Origin: Candidatus Caenarcanales bacterium
GTDB taxonomy: Bacteria; Cyanobacteriota; Vampirovibrionia; Caenarcaniphilales; Caenarcanaceae
Assembly: GCA_030065015.1 (NCBI GenBank)
Contig: JASJDU010000028.1
Span: 1-34,176 of the forward strand
Length of the DNA: 34,176 nt
Reading direction: 5' to 3'
The notes below the pieces were generated by a model. That model saw nothing but the letters and a program-made list of their open reading frames with translations. It searched no databases and was not told where the DNA came from. Below, piece by piece: positions 17,656 through 25,786 of this stretch. The position numbers and the translations under genes are program-made. Position 1 is the stretch's first letter. Every line of letters starts with the position of its first letter.

Positions 17656-17703
17656 CAAATCACATATTAATGGCTTTCGCTATTAATATGTGATTTGTTT
17701 TTT
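17656..17703. terminator. Strong terminator between convergent genes
   Basis: CAAATCACATATTAAT (17656-17671) pairs perfectly with ATTAATATGTGATTTG (17682-17697) over 16 bases; the stem can extend into GGC/GCT around a TTTC loop. T6 follows on the plus strand. On the minus strand the following sequence is less T-rich, so it mainly ends the LuxR-type gene. Confidence 0.85.
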
Positions 17704-18667
17704 AATTGTTAGCTTGTTGTTGAGGATTTGGAGGTGGTAAGAATTCTTCACCCTGTGTAATATCAAAAATACTTGCTAGTTTACCTCCGGTGAAAAAACC
17801 GTCCTCTGTGTAGACAACATCGAGTCTCAGTAACTTTCTATCGGAGCAAAGAACCACTATACCTTCTTTGAGTCCAGATGAAATTATTGTTCCAGGCTTT
17901 GTTTCGGGTGGTGTTTGCATTGACCCTATTGAAACTTGTAAAAGATGAAGTGGAACTCCTCTAAAGAAAGTTATTGCACCTCCGTAAACTGGATTAGAAG
18001 CTCTGCTAAGGGCTTTGATTTGAGCCGCGGTATGCTTAGTCCAGTCTATCGATAAACCAAAGAAGTCAGGCCTAGCTTGGTATCCAGCTTTAGAATCATC
18101 TTGATTATATAGCTTTAATTGATTTGGATCGCTGACTAAAATATTTGTTAAATAATCGCTAGATTTTTTAGCCGCTAGTGCTAATTTTTGAATATGTTGC
18201 CCGTAGGTGTCTTCTGGTAGAATCTGAATTTGTTCGATTGATGCAATAGGCCCAGTATCAAAATTTTCATCCATTTGGTGTACTGTAATACCTCCATATT
18301 CTTCTTGATTTAGAATTTGCCAAAATATGGGATCTGGTCCTCTATAAGATGGAAGCAAGCCTGTGTGCCAGTTGAAAAAACCGAACTTGGGTACTTTTAA
18401 TAGTTTAGAAGGGATTTTATATGGAAAAGTTATTACATATACAACATCCGGTTTGCATTTCTTAAGCCAAGCTTCAAGAGATTTTTCAACGTTATTAGGA
18501 TCTATGGTTGCAAAGGGAATACCTTTACTTTCAGCAATAAGTTGAACTCTGAAAGTTGTTTCATGCATTATTTGTGGAGTGGCTAAGCCAACAAGAAGAT
18601 TATTGCTCATTAGTGATTCGATAGAAGAAAATGCTAATGAGTGATTACAAAGAACTGCTATTTTCAT
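17702..18667 (-). CDS. Formyltransferase of the Fmt/ArnA-type family
   Basis: A 321-residue enzyme of the N10-formyltetrahydrofolate-dependent formyltransferase family. The catalytic triad is visible: Asn99 and His101 in FNWHTGLLPSYRGPDPIFW, and Asp137 in QMDENFDTGPI. A C-terminal domain of about 110 residues (about 208-310) resembles the Fmt C-terminal domain (ALSRASNPVYGGA). True Fmt normally has SLLP.WRGAAPIQ; the GLLPSYRGPDPIFW form and the HQMDENFDTG helix are closer to sugar or small-amine formyltransferases and Fmt-like proteins. I therefore name only the family: it could be a divergent fmt or a formyltransferase for a surface sugar. The tail is Pro/Gln/Asn-rich. ATG 18667; no Shine-Dalgarno. 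Confidence 0.85.
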   Translation of the reverse strand: MKIAVLCNHSLAFSSIESLMSNNLLVGLATPQIMHETTFRVQLIAESKGIPFATIDPNNVEKSLEAWLKKCKPDVVYVITFPYKIPSKLLKVPKFGFFNWHTGLLPSYRGPDPIFWQILNQEEYGGITVHQMDENFDTGPIASIEQIQILPEDTYGQHIQKLALAAKKSSDYLTNILVSDPNQLKLYNQDDSKAGYQARPDFFGLSIDWTKHTAAQIKALSRASNPVYGGAITFFRGVPLHLLQVSIGSMQTPPETKPGTIISSGLKEGIVVLCSDRKLLRLDVVYTEDGFFTGGKLASIFDITQGEEFLPPPNPQQQANN

Positions 18668-18921
18668 AATGGGTTAAAGATTCTCACTTTTTGTTTTTAC
18701 TTGCTGGATTGAAATAGTCACCAACACTTTTTAATTGTCAACTGATTCTCAACAAAATTCAAAGGCCAAAATTCAAAGGTTTTAATAATAACAGATGACT
18801 TGAGTCTAAATTGTGTATCAAGACTAACTCTTTTCTCTTAAATACAATGAATTGGTCTTAATGCGAAACTTTCCTTGATTAATAGGGTATATCCTTGGTA
18901 TATAGTTTTTGAATTTAGTTG

Positions 18922-21531
18922 ATGCAATCTGGAGAAGAATATTGGGACTTATTCTTTGATGAGGTAGAAACGCACCTAGAATCTCTCAATCATCAGATAA
19001 CTAATTTAGAGAGTTCTCCAAATGACGTTGATATTGTTCACGAAATATTTCGAATTGTACATACCATTAAAGGCATGGCTGCAACAATTGGTTTTCAGTC
19101 AATTGCGAAGCTTTGCCATAAAATGGAAGAGCTGTTTGACTTCTATAGGAAAAATCCGAGAAGTGTTGAAAATTCAACAATAGAAATTGAAATCAAAGCT
19201 CTAGATAGCTTATATAAAGTTGTTGAATCAATTTCTGAGAATGGTGAAGAATTATCGTCTTGTAATAAGATTTCCGAAACTCTTTGTAATGAATTAATTG
19301 AAGAATTAAATAAGTTGCAAGTATCAGGAGTGAATCTATCTGTTACTGAAGACAAAAATTTAAACTCTATAATCAAACAAAAACCAATTCCAAAAGCTAA
19401 TCAATTTAAAGTAAAAGTTAAGTTTGATGAAGATTGCCAAATGCCTTCAGTTAGAGCCTTCATGGCAACTGAAGTGATTGAAAAAAATGGAAATTTAATA
19501 AGTAGTGTTCCTGACAAAGATCAATTTAATGATGTTGAGATTATTTCTGAGGGACTTACAGCATCAATACTTGCAAGTCAGCCTATTGAGAATATTAAAG
19601 AGAATATTCTGAAAATATCCGATGTAATAAAGGTTGAGATTGAGGCAATTGCAGAAGAGAAAGATAAGCAATATACAAGTAATGTTACAAGAAGCCTTGA
19701 GGAAAATAATTCCTTAAAAAAGAGCTCTCCTCTAGAGGGAATTAATCCTTTGAGTCTAGATCATAAGATGATAATTGAGAGACTCAATGAAAAAGAACAA
19801 GAAGAACTTTTCAATGGAACTTTAAAGGCTTACCACATAGATTTGCTCCTGGCGGAAGATATAAATAATCCAGAAGAACAGCTTATAAATTTAGTCAATA
19901 ATTTTAATGATTATATTGGCCACGTAATTCACTCCATACCAAGCTTAGAAGATCTAGAAGTCTTAAAGCTAAAAAGGCCACCTACACAAACAATTTCTTC
20001 GATTATCAATTCAGAATCCGAATTAGCAGACCATAACGAAGAGAAACAAAGAAGAAAAATGCAGTTCATTTTATTAATAAATGGAACTCATAAAAATGTT
20101 TTAGATTTTCTTTCTGACGCTTGTGAGATCAATAAAGTTGAAGTTAAAGAAATAAAAGTATCATCCCCAGATAAAAAGACAGTTGAAAACAACACAGAAA
20201 ACCTTCAAAAACATGAAGTGAATGAGGCTGTTCATATTGCTCAACCAAAGGCTAAACATAGTGATATTAAAACGACTTTTGTAAGAGTCAATTTGGGAAC
20301 ATTGGAATCTTTGATGAATGCTGTTGGGGAACTGGTAATAAACCATAATAAGATCAAGCTCTCTATGGGAGACAGCCCATCGTCTGAAATATTGTCAACG
20401 ACTCAATATTTGAATCAAGTTACAACCAAAATTCAACAACTGGTAATGAGTATTCGTATGGTGCCTGTTAACCAAGTATTCAGTAGGTTTCCAAGATTCA
20501 TCAGAGATATTTCAAGAGAACTCAAAAAAGATGTTCATTTGGTTCAGGAAGGTGAAAATACCGAAGTTGATCGCATTATCGTAGATGAATTAAACGAAAT
20601 ATTTATACACTTAGTTAGAAATGCAATTGATCACGGTATAGAGACTGCTGATGAAAGAGAAAAATATGATAAGCCTAAGTCTGGTTTGATTAAGATGCAG
20701 GCATATTCTCATGGAAACAATGTCTTTGTGACTATTAGTGATGATGGAAAAGGGATTAATCCTGATGAATTGAAGAGAAAAGCTATTCAAAAGAAGATTA
20801 TTACGATCGAACAGGCAGAGGCATTATCAAAGGATGAAATATTGAATTTAATATTTGCCACTGGTCTCAGTACGGCTGAACATGTTAGCGATCTCTCAGG
20901 GCGAGGAGTGGGAATGGACATTGTTAAAAGCAAAGTTTCATCCCTGGGAGGCCGAATATCGATAAATTCGATCTTGGGTGAAGGAACGTCTATTAGATTG
21001 TCAATTCCTTCAACAATTTCTATCATTCAAGCGCTCTTGATTAATAACAAGAGTGGTCTTTATGCAATTCCGTTGTCGGAAATTAAAGAAATAGTGAGTA
21101 TTAATATTCGACAGGACCTTCATCAAATTGGTTCTTGTAGCATTATTGTTTTACACGATCAAGTTATTCCCCTCGTGAATTTGGAAAAATATCTTCAGGC
21201 TTCCTCTCCTGAAAACTTTATAGAGGACCTTCCTCCTGAGAGTTTGGTGGTAGTTGTAGCTTGTGAAGGGAACCAGTATGGATTAATCGTAGATTCTTTG
21301 GTTGGACAGCAAGAGATTGTTATTAAAACTATTTCTAATAGAGCAAACCCCGAAGGACTGATTAACGGAGCTACAGTTTTTGGTGATGGTCGAGTAGCTA
21401 TGATCCTTAATGTCGAGAAAATAATCAAACTGTATCTGAATGATAACCCTATTGAAGAAATCCCAGAGGGATTTCTTCTTGAAGATCAAGGAAATGACTT
21501 TGATGAGAGAATACCCTTATTGGGCAAGTAA
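18922..21531 (+). CDS. cheA: Chemotaxis-type histidine kinase CheA
   Basis: CheA autophosphorylates under receptor control and passes phosphate to CheY. Domains in order: P1 histidine phosphotransfer with IVHTIKGMAATIGF (phospho-His near 47); a P2-like domain at about 162-245 (KVKVKFDEDCQMPSVRAFM); an apparent second P2-like repeat at about 300-415 (AYHIDLLLAEDI ... SIPSLEDLE); P3 dimerisation from about 452 (FVRVNLGTLESLMNAVGELV); P4 ATPase with HLVRNAIDHGIE, DDGKGI and GRGVGMDIVKSKV; and a C-terminal CheW-like P5. At 869 residues it is longer than usual because of the doubled P2. A TTG at 18919 precedes ATG 18922; I prefer the ATG. cheW and cheY follow at once. Confidence 0.96.
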   Translation: MQSGEEYWDLFFDEVETHLESLNHQITNLESSPNDVDIVHEIFRIVHTIKGMAATIGFQSIAKLCHKMEELFDFYRKNPRSVENSTIEIEIKALDSLYKVVESISENGEELSSCNKISETLCNELIEELNKLQVSGVNLSVTEDKNLNSIIKQKPIPKANQFKVKVKFDEDCQMPSVRAFMATEVIEKNGNLISSVPDKDQFNDVEIISEGLTASILASQPIENIKENILKISDVIKVEIEAIAEEKDKQYTSNVTRSLEENNSLKKSSPLEGINPLSLDHKMIIERLNEKEQEELFNGTLKAYHIDLLLAEDINNPEEQLINLVNNFNDYIGHVIHSIPSLEDLEVLKLKRPPTQTISSIINSESELADHNEEKQRRKMQFILLINGTHKNVLDFLSDACEINKVEVKEIKVSSPDKKTVENNTENLQKHEVNEAVHIAQPKAKHSDIKTTFVRVNLGTLESLMNAVGELVINHNKIKLSMGDSPSSEILSTTQYLNQVTTKIQQLVMSIRMVPVNQVFSRFPRFIRDISRELKKDVHLVQEGENTEVDRIIVDELNEIFIHLVRNAIDHGIETADEREKYDKPKSGLIKMQAYSHGNNVFVTISDDGKGINPDELKRKAIQKKIITIEQAEALSKDEILNLIFATGLSTAEHVSDLSGRGVGMDIVKSKVSSLGGRISINSILGEGTSIRLSIPSTISIIQALLINNKSGLYAIPLSEIKEIVSINIRQDLHQIGSCSIIVLHDQVIPLVNLEKYLQASSPENFIEDLPPESLVVVVACEGNQYGLIVDSLVGQQEIVIKTISNRANPEGLINGATVFGDGRVAMILNVEKIIKLYLNDNPIEEIPEGFLLEDQGNDFDERIPLLGK

Positions 21532-21573
21532 TTAATAGGTTCATTCAACCTTCAGAACTTTGAATTTGTTTTT

Positions 21574-22107
21574 ATGGCTGAATCTTTAATATCTAGCAAC
21601 CAATACATTATTTTTACCCTTGTTAAAGAGACCATGGGTATACCAATTGATTTGGTCAGAGAAGTTATAAGCTTAAACTCTCATACTTTGTACCAAATAC
21701 CTGGTTCTCCAGATTTTTTCAAAGGAGTAATTAATTTGAGGGGGCAGGTAATACCAATTCTGGATGCACGAAGTAAGCTGAACTTTGGTTTAAATTCTCC
21801 TCCTCCAGAAAACCCAAAATCAATAATTGTTCAATGTGATAAAGAGCATTTTGGTCTTGTTGTTGATGATGTAGAGGAGGTCGCCACGATAGAAGATAGT
21901 TCAATAGAAGATGCTCCTGGACATTTGGCTGTAACGCATAAAGACAGAAAGATTGGACGAATTTCTGGGAAAGATAACGATAAAGATCGCTTTGTCTTTC
22001 TTTTGTCCAAAGAGTTCCTTTTTGATGACAACAACTCAAAAGGTTCTCTCATACCGAGTCAGTTTAGAAAGATGCTGAACGAGGTATCTAATAAGAAGAC
22101 CGATTAA
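21574..22107 (+). CDS. cheW: Chemotaxis adaptor CheW
   Basis: CheW couples CheA to chemoreceptors in the signalling array. The 177-residue protein is a single CheW domain: YIIFTLVKETMGIPIDLVRE (10-29), then IPGSPDFFKGVINLRGQVIP (about 43-62) and LVVDDVEEVATIE. It is slightly longer than minimal CheW, with a polar tail of about 30 residues. It starts 42 bases after cheA and ends 26 bases before cheY, so the three form one operon. No receptor, cheR or cheB gene is in the window. Confidence 0.95.
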   Translation: MAESLISSNQYIIFTLVKETMGIPIDLVREVISLNSHTLYQIPGSPDFFKGVINLRGQVIPILDARSKLNFGLNSPPPENPKSIIVQCDKEHFGLVVDDVEEVATIEDSSIEDAPGHLAVTHKDRKIGRISGKDNDKDRFVFLLSKEFLFDDNNSKGSLIPSQFRKMLNEVSNKKTD

Positions 22108-22133
22108 CTAATATGCTTTAGGAGACCCTATTA

Positions 22134-22520
22134 ATGAGTCGTAAACAGCCAACAGTTCTAATAGTAGACGATGCTCTTTTTATGAGAACCGTCTTAAAAG
22201 ACATTCTAGCCAAAAATGGTTACGATGTTGTTGCCGAAGCTACCAATGGCTATGAAGCTATTGAGAAGTTCGAAGAGCTTAAACCGGATATTACAACAAT
22301 GGATATTACAATGCCTGAGTTGGATGGTATCGAAGCTTTAAAAAAGATTATTGAAATCGATAGCAAGGCTCGAGTCATTATGTGTTCTGCTATGGGACAG
22401 CAGGGAATTGTTGTTGAAGCTATCAAACATGGTGCCTGCGATTTTATTATCAAGCCTTTTCAGCCTAGTAGAGTACTGGAAGCTTTGGAAAAAGCTGTGC
22501 AGGTGGGTGCCGAAGGTTAG
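22134..22520 (+). CDS. cheY: Chemotaxis response regulator CheY
   Basis: A stand-alone receiver of 128 residues that accepts phosphate from CheA and acts on a motor or other output. All key residues are present: Asp12 and Asp13 in LIVDDA, phospho-acceptor Asp57 in ITTMDITMPELDG, Ser85 in IMCSAMG and Lys107 in FIIKPFQP. It is thus a functional receiver, unlike two other receiver-like domains nearby. AGGAG lies just upstream of ATG 22134. Last gene of the cheA-cheW-cheY operon; a strong terminator follows. CheY from this subgroup is often used in flagellar or pilus control, but no motor gene is visible here. Confidence 0.95.
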   Translation: MSRKQPTVLIVDDALFMRTVLKDILAKNGYDVVAEATNGYEAIEKFEELKPDITTMDITMPELDGIEALKKIIEIDSKARVIMCSAMGQQGIVVEAIKHGACDFIIKPFQPSRVLEALEKAVQVGAEG

Positions 22521-22555
22521 TTGAAAATTAAGCATAATAGTTATTTGGAATAAAC

Positions 22556-22598
22556 AAAATACCTTTGGAGATGGCAGTTACTTCCAAAGGTATTTTGC
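22556..22598 (+). terminator. Terminator of the che operon
   Basis: CAAAATACCTTTGGA (22556-22570) pairs perfectly with TCCAAAGGTATTTTG (22584-22598), 15 base pairs with a 13-base loop. The T run lies inside the right arm rather than after it, but position and strength fit an operon end. Confidence 0.75.
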
Positions 22599-22676
22599 TT
22601 GTTGAATTAACTTGAAATTTATTTTTGGCTTTGTAAGTTTAAATTTTGTTATTAAACTTAATACGCTTGTTATTTT

Positions 22677-22824
22677 GATGAAGTACTACAATGTTGCGGG
22701 TATATGGCCTTGTAGATTCATCGATTGAAAGATACTTTTCAGAGGGTTACTTATTATTTTATGTTCAGTAATCTGTCGGATCAAAGCGGAGAAAACTGAA
22801 CAAAAAGAGGAACAGTTTTTTTTT
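22677..22824 (+). ncRNA. Possible structured RNA in the cheY-downstream gap
   Basis: Between the che terminator and the next gene lie more than 300 bases without a convincing reading frame. Within it GATGAA..CTACAA (22677-22691) pairs with TTGTAG.TTCATC (22710-22722), a 12-pair hairpin with one small internal loop. About 70 bases later AAAACTG/CAGTTTT flanks an A/G-rich loop and runs into nine T (22816-22824), a terminator-like end. This is what a small RNA gene could look like; no known family was recognised, and the terminator stem is weak. Confidence 0.3.
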
Positions 22825-22947
22825 ACTCTAATACCCTCGTTGGATGCGAGAAGTCATTACCAATTTTGGAAAAATTAATTGCTACAAATGCTTATGTTTT
22901 GCAATAATTATGTAAAATACAACGCTCGTTTATATAGGACTAATAAC

Positions 22948-23526
22948 TTGGTAACTAAAAACGTAAAATCTTCAAAAAATTCCTCAAACTTGCAAAAAAA
23001 TGAAGTTCTTACTGTTGCGGAATATGCAAAAGCTTTTGATCTTCCTGAACATTCGGTTCGCAGTAAGTTGAAAAGTGGTGAGCTTGAATTGACCCATTTA
23101 GAACGCAATGGTAAAAAAGTGCAAGCTGTTCTTTTGAAGTCTCAAGGAGAGAAAAAGAATAATAATAGTAAAGTAAAAGCGCCTAAACTTTTGCAAGTAG
23201 AGTCATTGAAAACAATAGACTATAAAGAGCTTGTAGAAGATAAAGACCAAGAAATTAAGAATTTAAATAAAGAACTCAATAAAGCAGAGGATAAGATAAA
23301 TAAACTTGAGAGAGAAGTTGAAAGGCTTAAAGAGATAATAAAAGGTAAAAGCGAGTTGGTAGCTTCCCATGAGTCTTTACTCAGATCTCGCGAAGAAAAG
23401 CTTCAGGCTCTTGAGAAACTTCATTCTGAGAAACAAACAACCGTTAAAAATGCAACCGTTCAGCCAAAAGAAAATAAAAAACCTGGCTTTTTAGCTGGTT
23501 TGTTTGGAGGCAATAAAAACAAATAG
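22948..23526 (+). CDS. HTH plus coiled-coil protein of unknown function
   Basis: Not assigned to a named family. Near the N-terminus LTVAEYAKAFDLPEHSVRSK resembles the winged-helix/excisionase (MerR-like) fold that reads DNA. A long coiled coil follows (about residues 95-170; KNLNKELNKAEDKINKLERE), then a Lys-rich linker and a short hydrophobic C-terminus, GFLAGLFGGNKNK. The frame opens at TTG 22879, but those first 23 residues (Met-, Cys- and Tyr-rich) do not look like a natural N-terminus; TTG 22948, with AGGAC 9 bases before it, is the start I favour. A hairpin terminator follows at 23554. A DNA-tethering or scaffold role is only a guess. Confidence 0.7.
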   Translation: MVTKNVKSSKNSSNLQKNEVLTVAEYAKAFDLPEHSVRSKLKSGELELTHLERNGKKVQAVLLKSQGEKKNNNSKVKAPKLLQVESLKTIDYKELVEDKDQEIKNLNKELNKAEDKINKLEREVERLKEIIKGKSELVASHESLLRSREEKLQALEKLHSEKQTTVKNATVQPKENKKPGFLAGLFGGNKNK

Positions 23527-23553
23527 TCTATTGGTGTCAAGTTTAGTTACTAG

Positions 23554-23591
23554 GAGTTCCATAAGAATAAATAAGCTTATGGAACTCTTTT
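23554..23591 (+). terminator. Terminator behind the HTH/coiled-coil gene
   Basis: GAGTTCCATAAG (23554-23565) and CTTATGGAACTC (23576-23587) form a perfect 12-pair stem around ten bases, followed by TTTTCATTT. Confidence 0.8.
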
Positions 23592-23670
23592 CATTTACAA
23601 AAGCTATTAGACGACTCTATTTATAAACTTTAAAGTAGGTAAAATTATTACAGCATAAAATTTTGAGCTG

Positions 23671-24273
23671 ATGAGTAAAAAACATAGACTCTCTCATAAA
23701 CTCAGAGAGACAAAAGAAACTAGAATAGAAATTAAGTTGAATCTTGATGAGTATACGGGAACCAAAATAGTTACAGAATCCCCTTTCTTTAGCCATATGC
23801 TTGAACAATTCAGCAAGCATGGGCTATTTGGGTTAGAGATTTCTGCTGAAGGTGATTATGAAATTGATGACCATCATGTTATAGAAGATGCTGGTATAGT
23901 TCTTGGGCAAGCTTTCTGCGAAGCTCTGGGAGAAAGAAAGCAGTTAACAAGATATGGGTCCGCTCGAGTGCCGATGGATGAAACATTAATTGAGGCTGAT
24001 GTGGATTTGACTACCAGGCCTTTTTTGGTTTATGAGGTTAATCCTGGACGTGAATGGATTGGTCAATTTGATACCTGTTTACCTTTAGAATTTTGGCGGG
24101 CTTTTGTGAATAACTGTGGATTGAATCTTCATATTTCACAGATCCGAGGGGGAAATGCTCATCATATTATAGAAGGGAGCTTTAAAGCGGTGACTTTAGC
24201 TTTAAGAAAAGCTTGCTCTATTGATCCTAAGCAGCCTAGTGGTTCAACTAATTCAACCAAAGGTATTCTTTGA
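23671..24273 (+). CDS. hisB: Imidazoleglycerol-phosphate dehydratase
   Basis: Catalyses the sixth step of histidine synthesis, dehydrating imidazoleglycerol phosphate to imidazole-acetol phosphate with bound manganese. The 200 residues are the monofunctional form (no phosphatase domain). Metal-binding repeats are seen as DDHHVIED (66-73) and AHHIIEG (163-169), with FFSHMLEQFSKHG (39-51) and SARVPMDETL (97-106) in between. ATG 23671 follows GAGCTG. plsC follows by 34 bases and is probably co-transcribed. Other his genes are not in the window, so the pathway is scattered here, as is common in cyanobacteria. Confidence 0.97.
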   Translation: MSKKHRLSHKLRETKETRIEIKLNLDEYTGTKIVTESPFFSHMLEQFSKHGLFGLEISAEGDYEIDDHHVIEDAGIVLGQAFCEALGERKQLTRYGSARVPMDETLIEADVDLTTRPFLVYEVNPGREWIGQFDTCLPLEFWRAFVNNCGLNLHISQIRGGNAHHIIEGSFKAVTLALRKACSIDPKQPSGSTNSTKGIL

Positions 24274-24307
24274 TTAACGTTAATTCTAAAAAGCAGTGAA
24301 ATATTGA

Positions 24308-24964
24308 ATGAACACTTCGAACAATTTGTTGGAAAAGCAAACGGATTACTATGACTCACTTCACTCATTGGCACATAGGTTAATAATTTATGGATTGTTG
24401 TATCCTTTTTATTACCTTCGCTACAGAACTAAGATCGTTGGACAAGAGAATGTGCCGAAAGAAGGACCATACGTAATTGCCTGTAATCACTTTTCATACA
24501 GTGATCCAACTATAATTTCTATGGTAACCCGACAGCCGGTTGCCTATATTGCAAAGCAAGAATTGTTTGAAGGACAGAAGAAATGGTTTTCTGGTTTAAT
24601 TACTTTTTTGGGTGCAATTTCTATCAATCGTGAAAAGCCTGGGCCGAGTAGCTTAAAAACTGTCAAAAAGGCTCTCAAAGCTCAATGGCCAATTGGGATT
24701 TTCATTGAAGGTACTAGAAATCAATCTAGAACTGAGATAACAAGGCTTGAGCTGGGGGCTGCTTTTATCGCAAAGATGGGTGGAGGCCTGCCCGTTTTGC
24801 CAATTGGAATTCAGGGAGGTCAAAAAGTTGGTGATAAATTAGAAATTGCAATTGGTAAAACAATTGAATTTGACTCTAAGCTATCTTTAGAGGATCAAAC
24901 CATAGTCTATGGCAAGGCCGTTGCAGAGCTGGCCAATCTAGAAATGAATGTCAAGCAAATCTGA
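24308..24964 (+). CDS. plsC: 1-Acyl-sn-glycerol-3-phosphate acyltransferase
   Basis: Adds the second acyl chain to lysophosphatidic acid, giving phosphatidic acid at the inner membrane. The 218-residue protein has the PlsC signature: CNHFSYSDP (59-67) with catalytic His61 and Asp66 (HX4D), GAISINREKPG (102-112), the substrate motif FIEGTRNQS (132-140), and PVLPIGIQGG near the end. A hydrophobic stretch at about 22-38 may associate with the membrane. No Shine-Dalgarno is seen before ATG 24308. Together with fabD it covers two lipid-synthesis steps in this window. It is convergent with the Cys-rich lipoprotein gene. Confidence 0.92.
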   Translation: MNTSNNLLEKQTDYYDSLHSLAHRLIIYGLLYPFYYLRYRTKIVGQENVPKEGPYVIACNHFSYSDPTIISMVTRQPVAYIAKQELFEGQKKWFSGLITFLGAISINREKPGPSSLKTVKKALKAQWPIGIFIEGTRNQSRTEITRLELGAAFIAKMGGGLPVLPIGIQGGQKVGDKLEIAIGKTIEFDSKLSLEDQTIVYGKAVAELANLEMNVKQI

Positions 24965-24994
24965 TACTGTGATTTGAAATAAATTCTGAGAGTC

Positions 24995-25321
24995 CTATCT
25001 CCAGGAAGCACAAGAGTTACAAGGTAACATCGGTGCACAACCCACTGGCGGGCTTGCATGAACCTGTCCACCATAAGGTCTGCTTGGCGGTGGATAAATA
25101 ATTGCCGATCTCCATCCTTTTTGACAGGCTCCATTTGTACATCCTCTCATTGGGTAAATTGGCCTCTCTCTGTAGTTAGATGGTCCCCATGGGGCAATAC
25201 ACATATTGCCTCCGCAATTACCACCGCAACCAGCAATTGATGGTAGAACGGAAGATACAATACTTATGATTAAGACCGCAAAAAGACTACATAGAATTAA
25301 TATTGGTAACTTTTTGATCAT
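24995..25321 (-). CDS. Small Cys-rich predicted lipoprotein
   Basis: A 108-residue exported protein of no recognised family. A basic N-terminus (MIKK) and hydrophobic core lead to a lipobox-like IAGC at residues 29-32, so Cys32 may be lipidated. The mature part has eight Cys in small clusters (CGGNCGGNMC, GCTNGAC, CAPMLPCNSC) and many Gly, Pro and Arg, suggesting disulfides or metal binding. The start is secure: GAGGAG lies just before ATG 25321. It is on the same strand as the toxin-antitoxin pair and may end the same transcript. A wall- or outer-membrane-bound structural protein is plausible. Confidence 0.72.
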   Translation of the reverse strand: MIKKLPILILCSLFAVLIISIVSSVLPSIAGCGGNCGGNMCIAPWGPSNYRERPIYPMRGCTNGACQKGWRSAIIYPPPSRPYGGQVHASPPVGCAPMLPCNSCASWR

Positions 25322-25343
25322 TTTTTTCTCCTCTGATATTTTT

Positions 25344-25514
25344 TTACCTTTTCATTGCCATTAGCAGAATAAAAATGATTCCTTCGATGTAGATTGAGAG
25401 AGGATTTACCCTGAAACTATAGGGTTTGTTGAATGGATCTTCAAAACAATGCGCCGCATCTTGCGTAAATACAACTTGGGCTTGAAGGTGAATTAAGGTT
25501 ATCTCAACAATAAT
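25344..25514 (-). pseudogene. Start-less 56-codon frame with half a signal peptide and a C-terminal membrane helix
   Basis: Between the toxin stop and the lipoprotein start, the minus strand stays open from ATT 25514 to TAA 25344. It reads ITLIHLQAQVVFTQDA (like the end of a signal peptide), then HCFEDPFNKPYSF and SIYIEGIIFILLMAMKR, a membrane segment with basic end. Composition is convincingly protein-like, but it has no ATG, GTG or TTG before its last few codons. It is likely the 3' part of a gene whose 5' end was lost when the toxin-antitoxin pair arrived; use of ATT as start is the alternative. Confidence 0.45.
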
Positions 25515-25519
25515 TTATT

Positions 25520-25786
25520 TCAAGGAAAGCCACGATAAAAATCATTGCGGTGACCAAAAGCTAAAATTCGAACACAGTTGTCTATTAATTCAAAACCTAG
25601 ACGATAATCTCTTATTCTTACTCTGTAAAAATGTCCGTTTACCTTAAGGGCTTTGACGTTTGGAATCTTGCTAAGCGATTCAGTTTCCTCAATTTGTATA
25701 AAGATATCCTCGATTCTTTTCCATAATTTTTTATCTTTATATTTCCTTATATCTTTTACAAAAGAGTTTTCTATTTGTAGTTTCAC
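25520..25786 (-). CDS. RelE/ParE-family toxin
   Basis: An 88-residue basic protein with the RelE fold pattern: an N-terminal strand and two helices (SFVKDIRKYKDKKLWKRI), then NVKALKVNGHFYRVRIRDYR and VRILAFGHRNDFYR. RelE toxins cut mRNA in the ribosomal A site; ParE relatives poison gyrase. The YRVRIRDYRLGF and AFGHRNDFYR motifs fit RelE better. It starts with GTG 25786, overlapping the antitoxin stop (GTGA), so translation is coupled. Antitoxin first, toxin second is the usual type II order. It appears intact. Confidence 0.82.
   Translation of the reverse strand: MKLQIENSFVKDIRKYKDKKLWKRIEDIFIQIEETESLSKIPNVKALKVNGHFYRVRIRDYRLGFELIDNCVRILAFGHRNDFYRGFP

Noticed and set aside
21731-22039. 102-codon minus-strand frame over cheW
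   Set aside because: Antisense shadow of a well-identified gene inside an operon.
25344-25514. Reassignment of TAG or TAA as sense codons to explain broken frames
   Set aside because: Two broken genes carry different stops (TAG and TAA), while all three stop codons end intact genes here, so ordinary pseudogenes are simpler.
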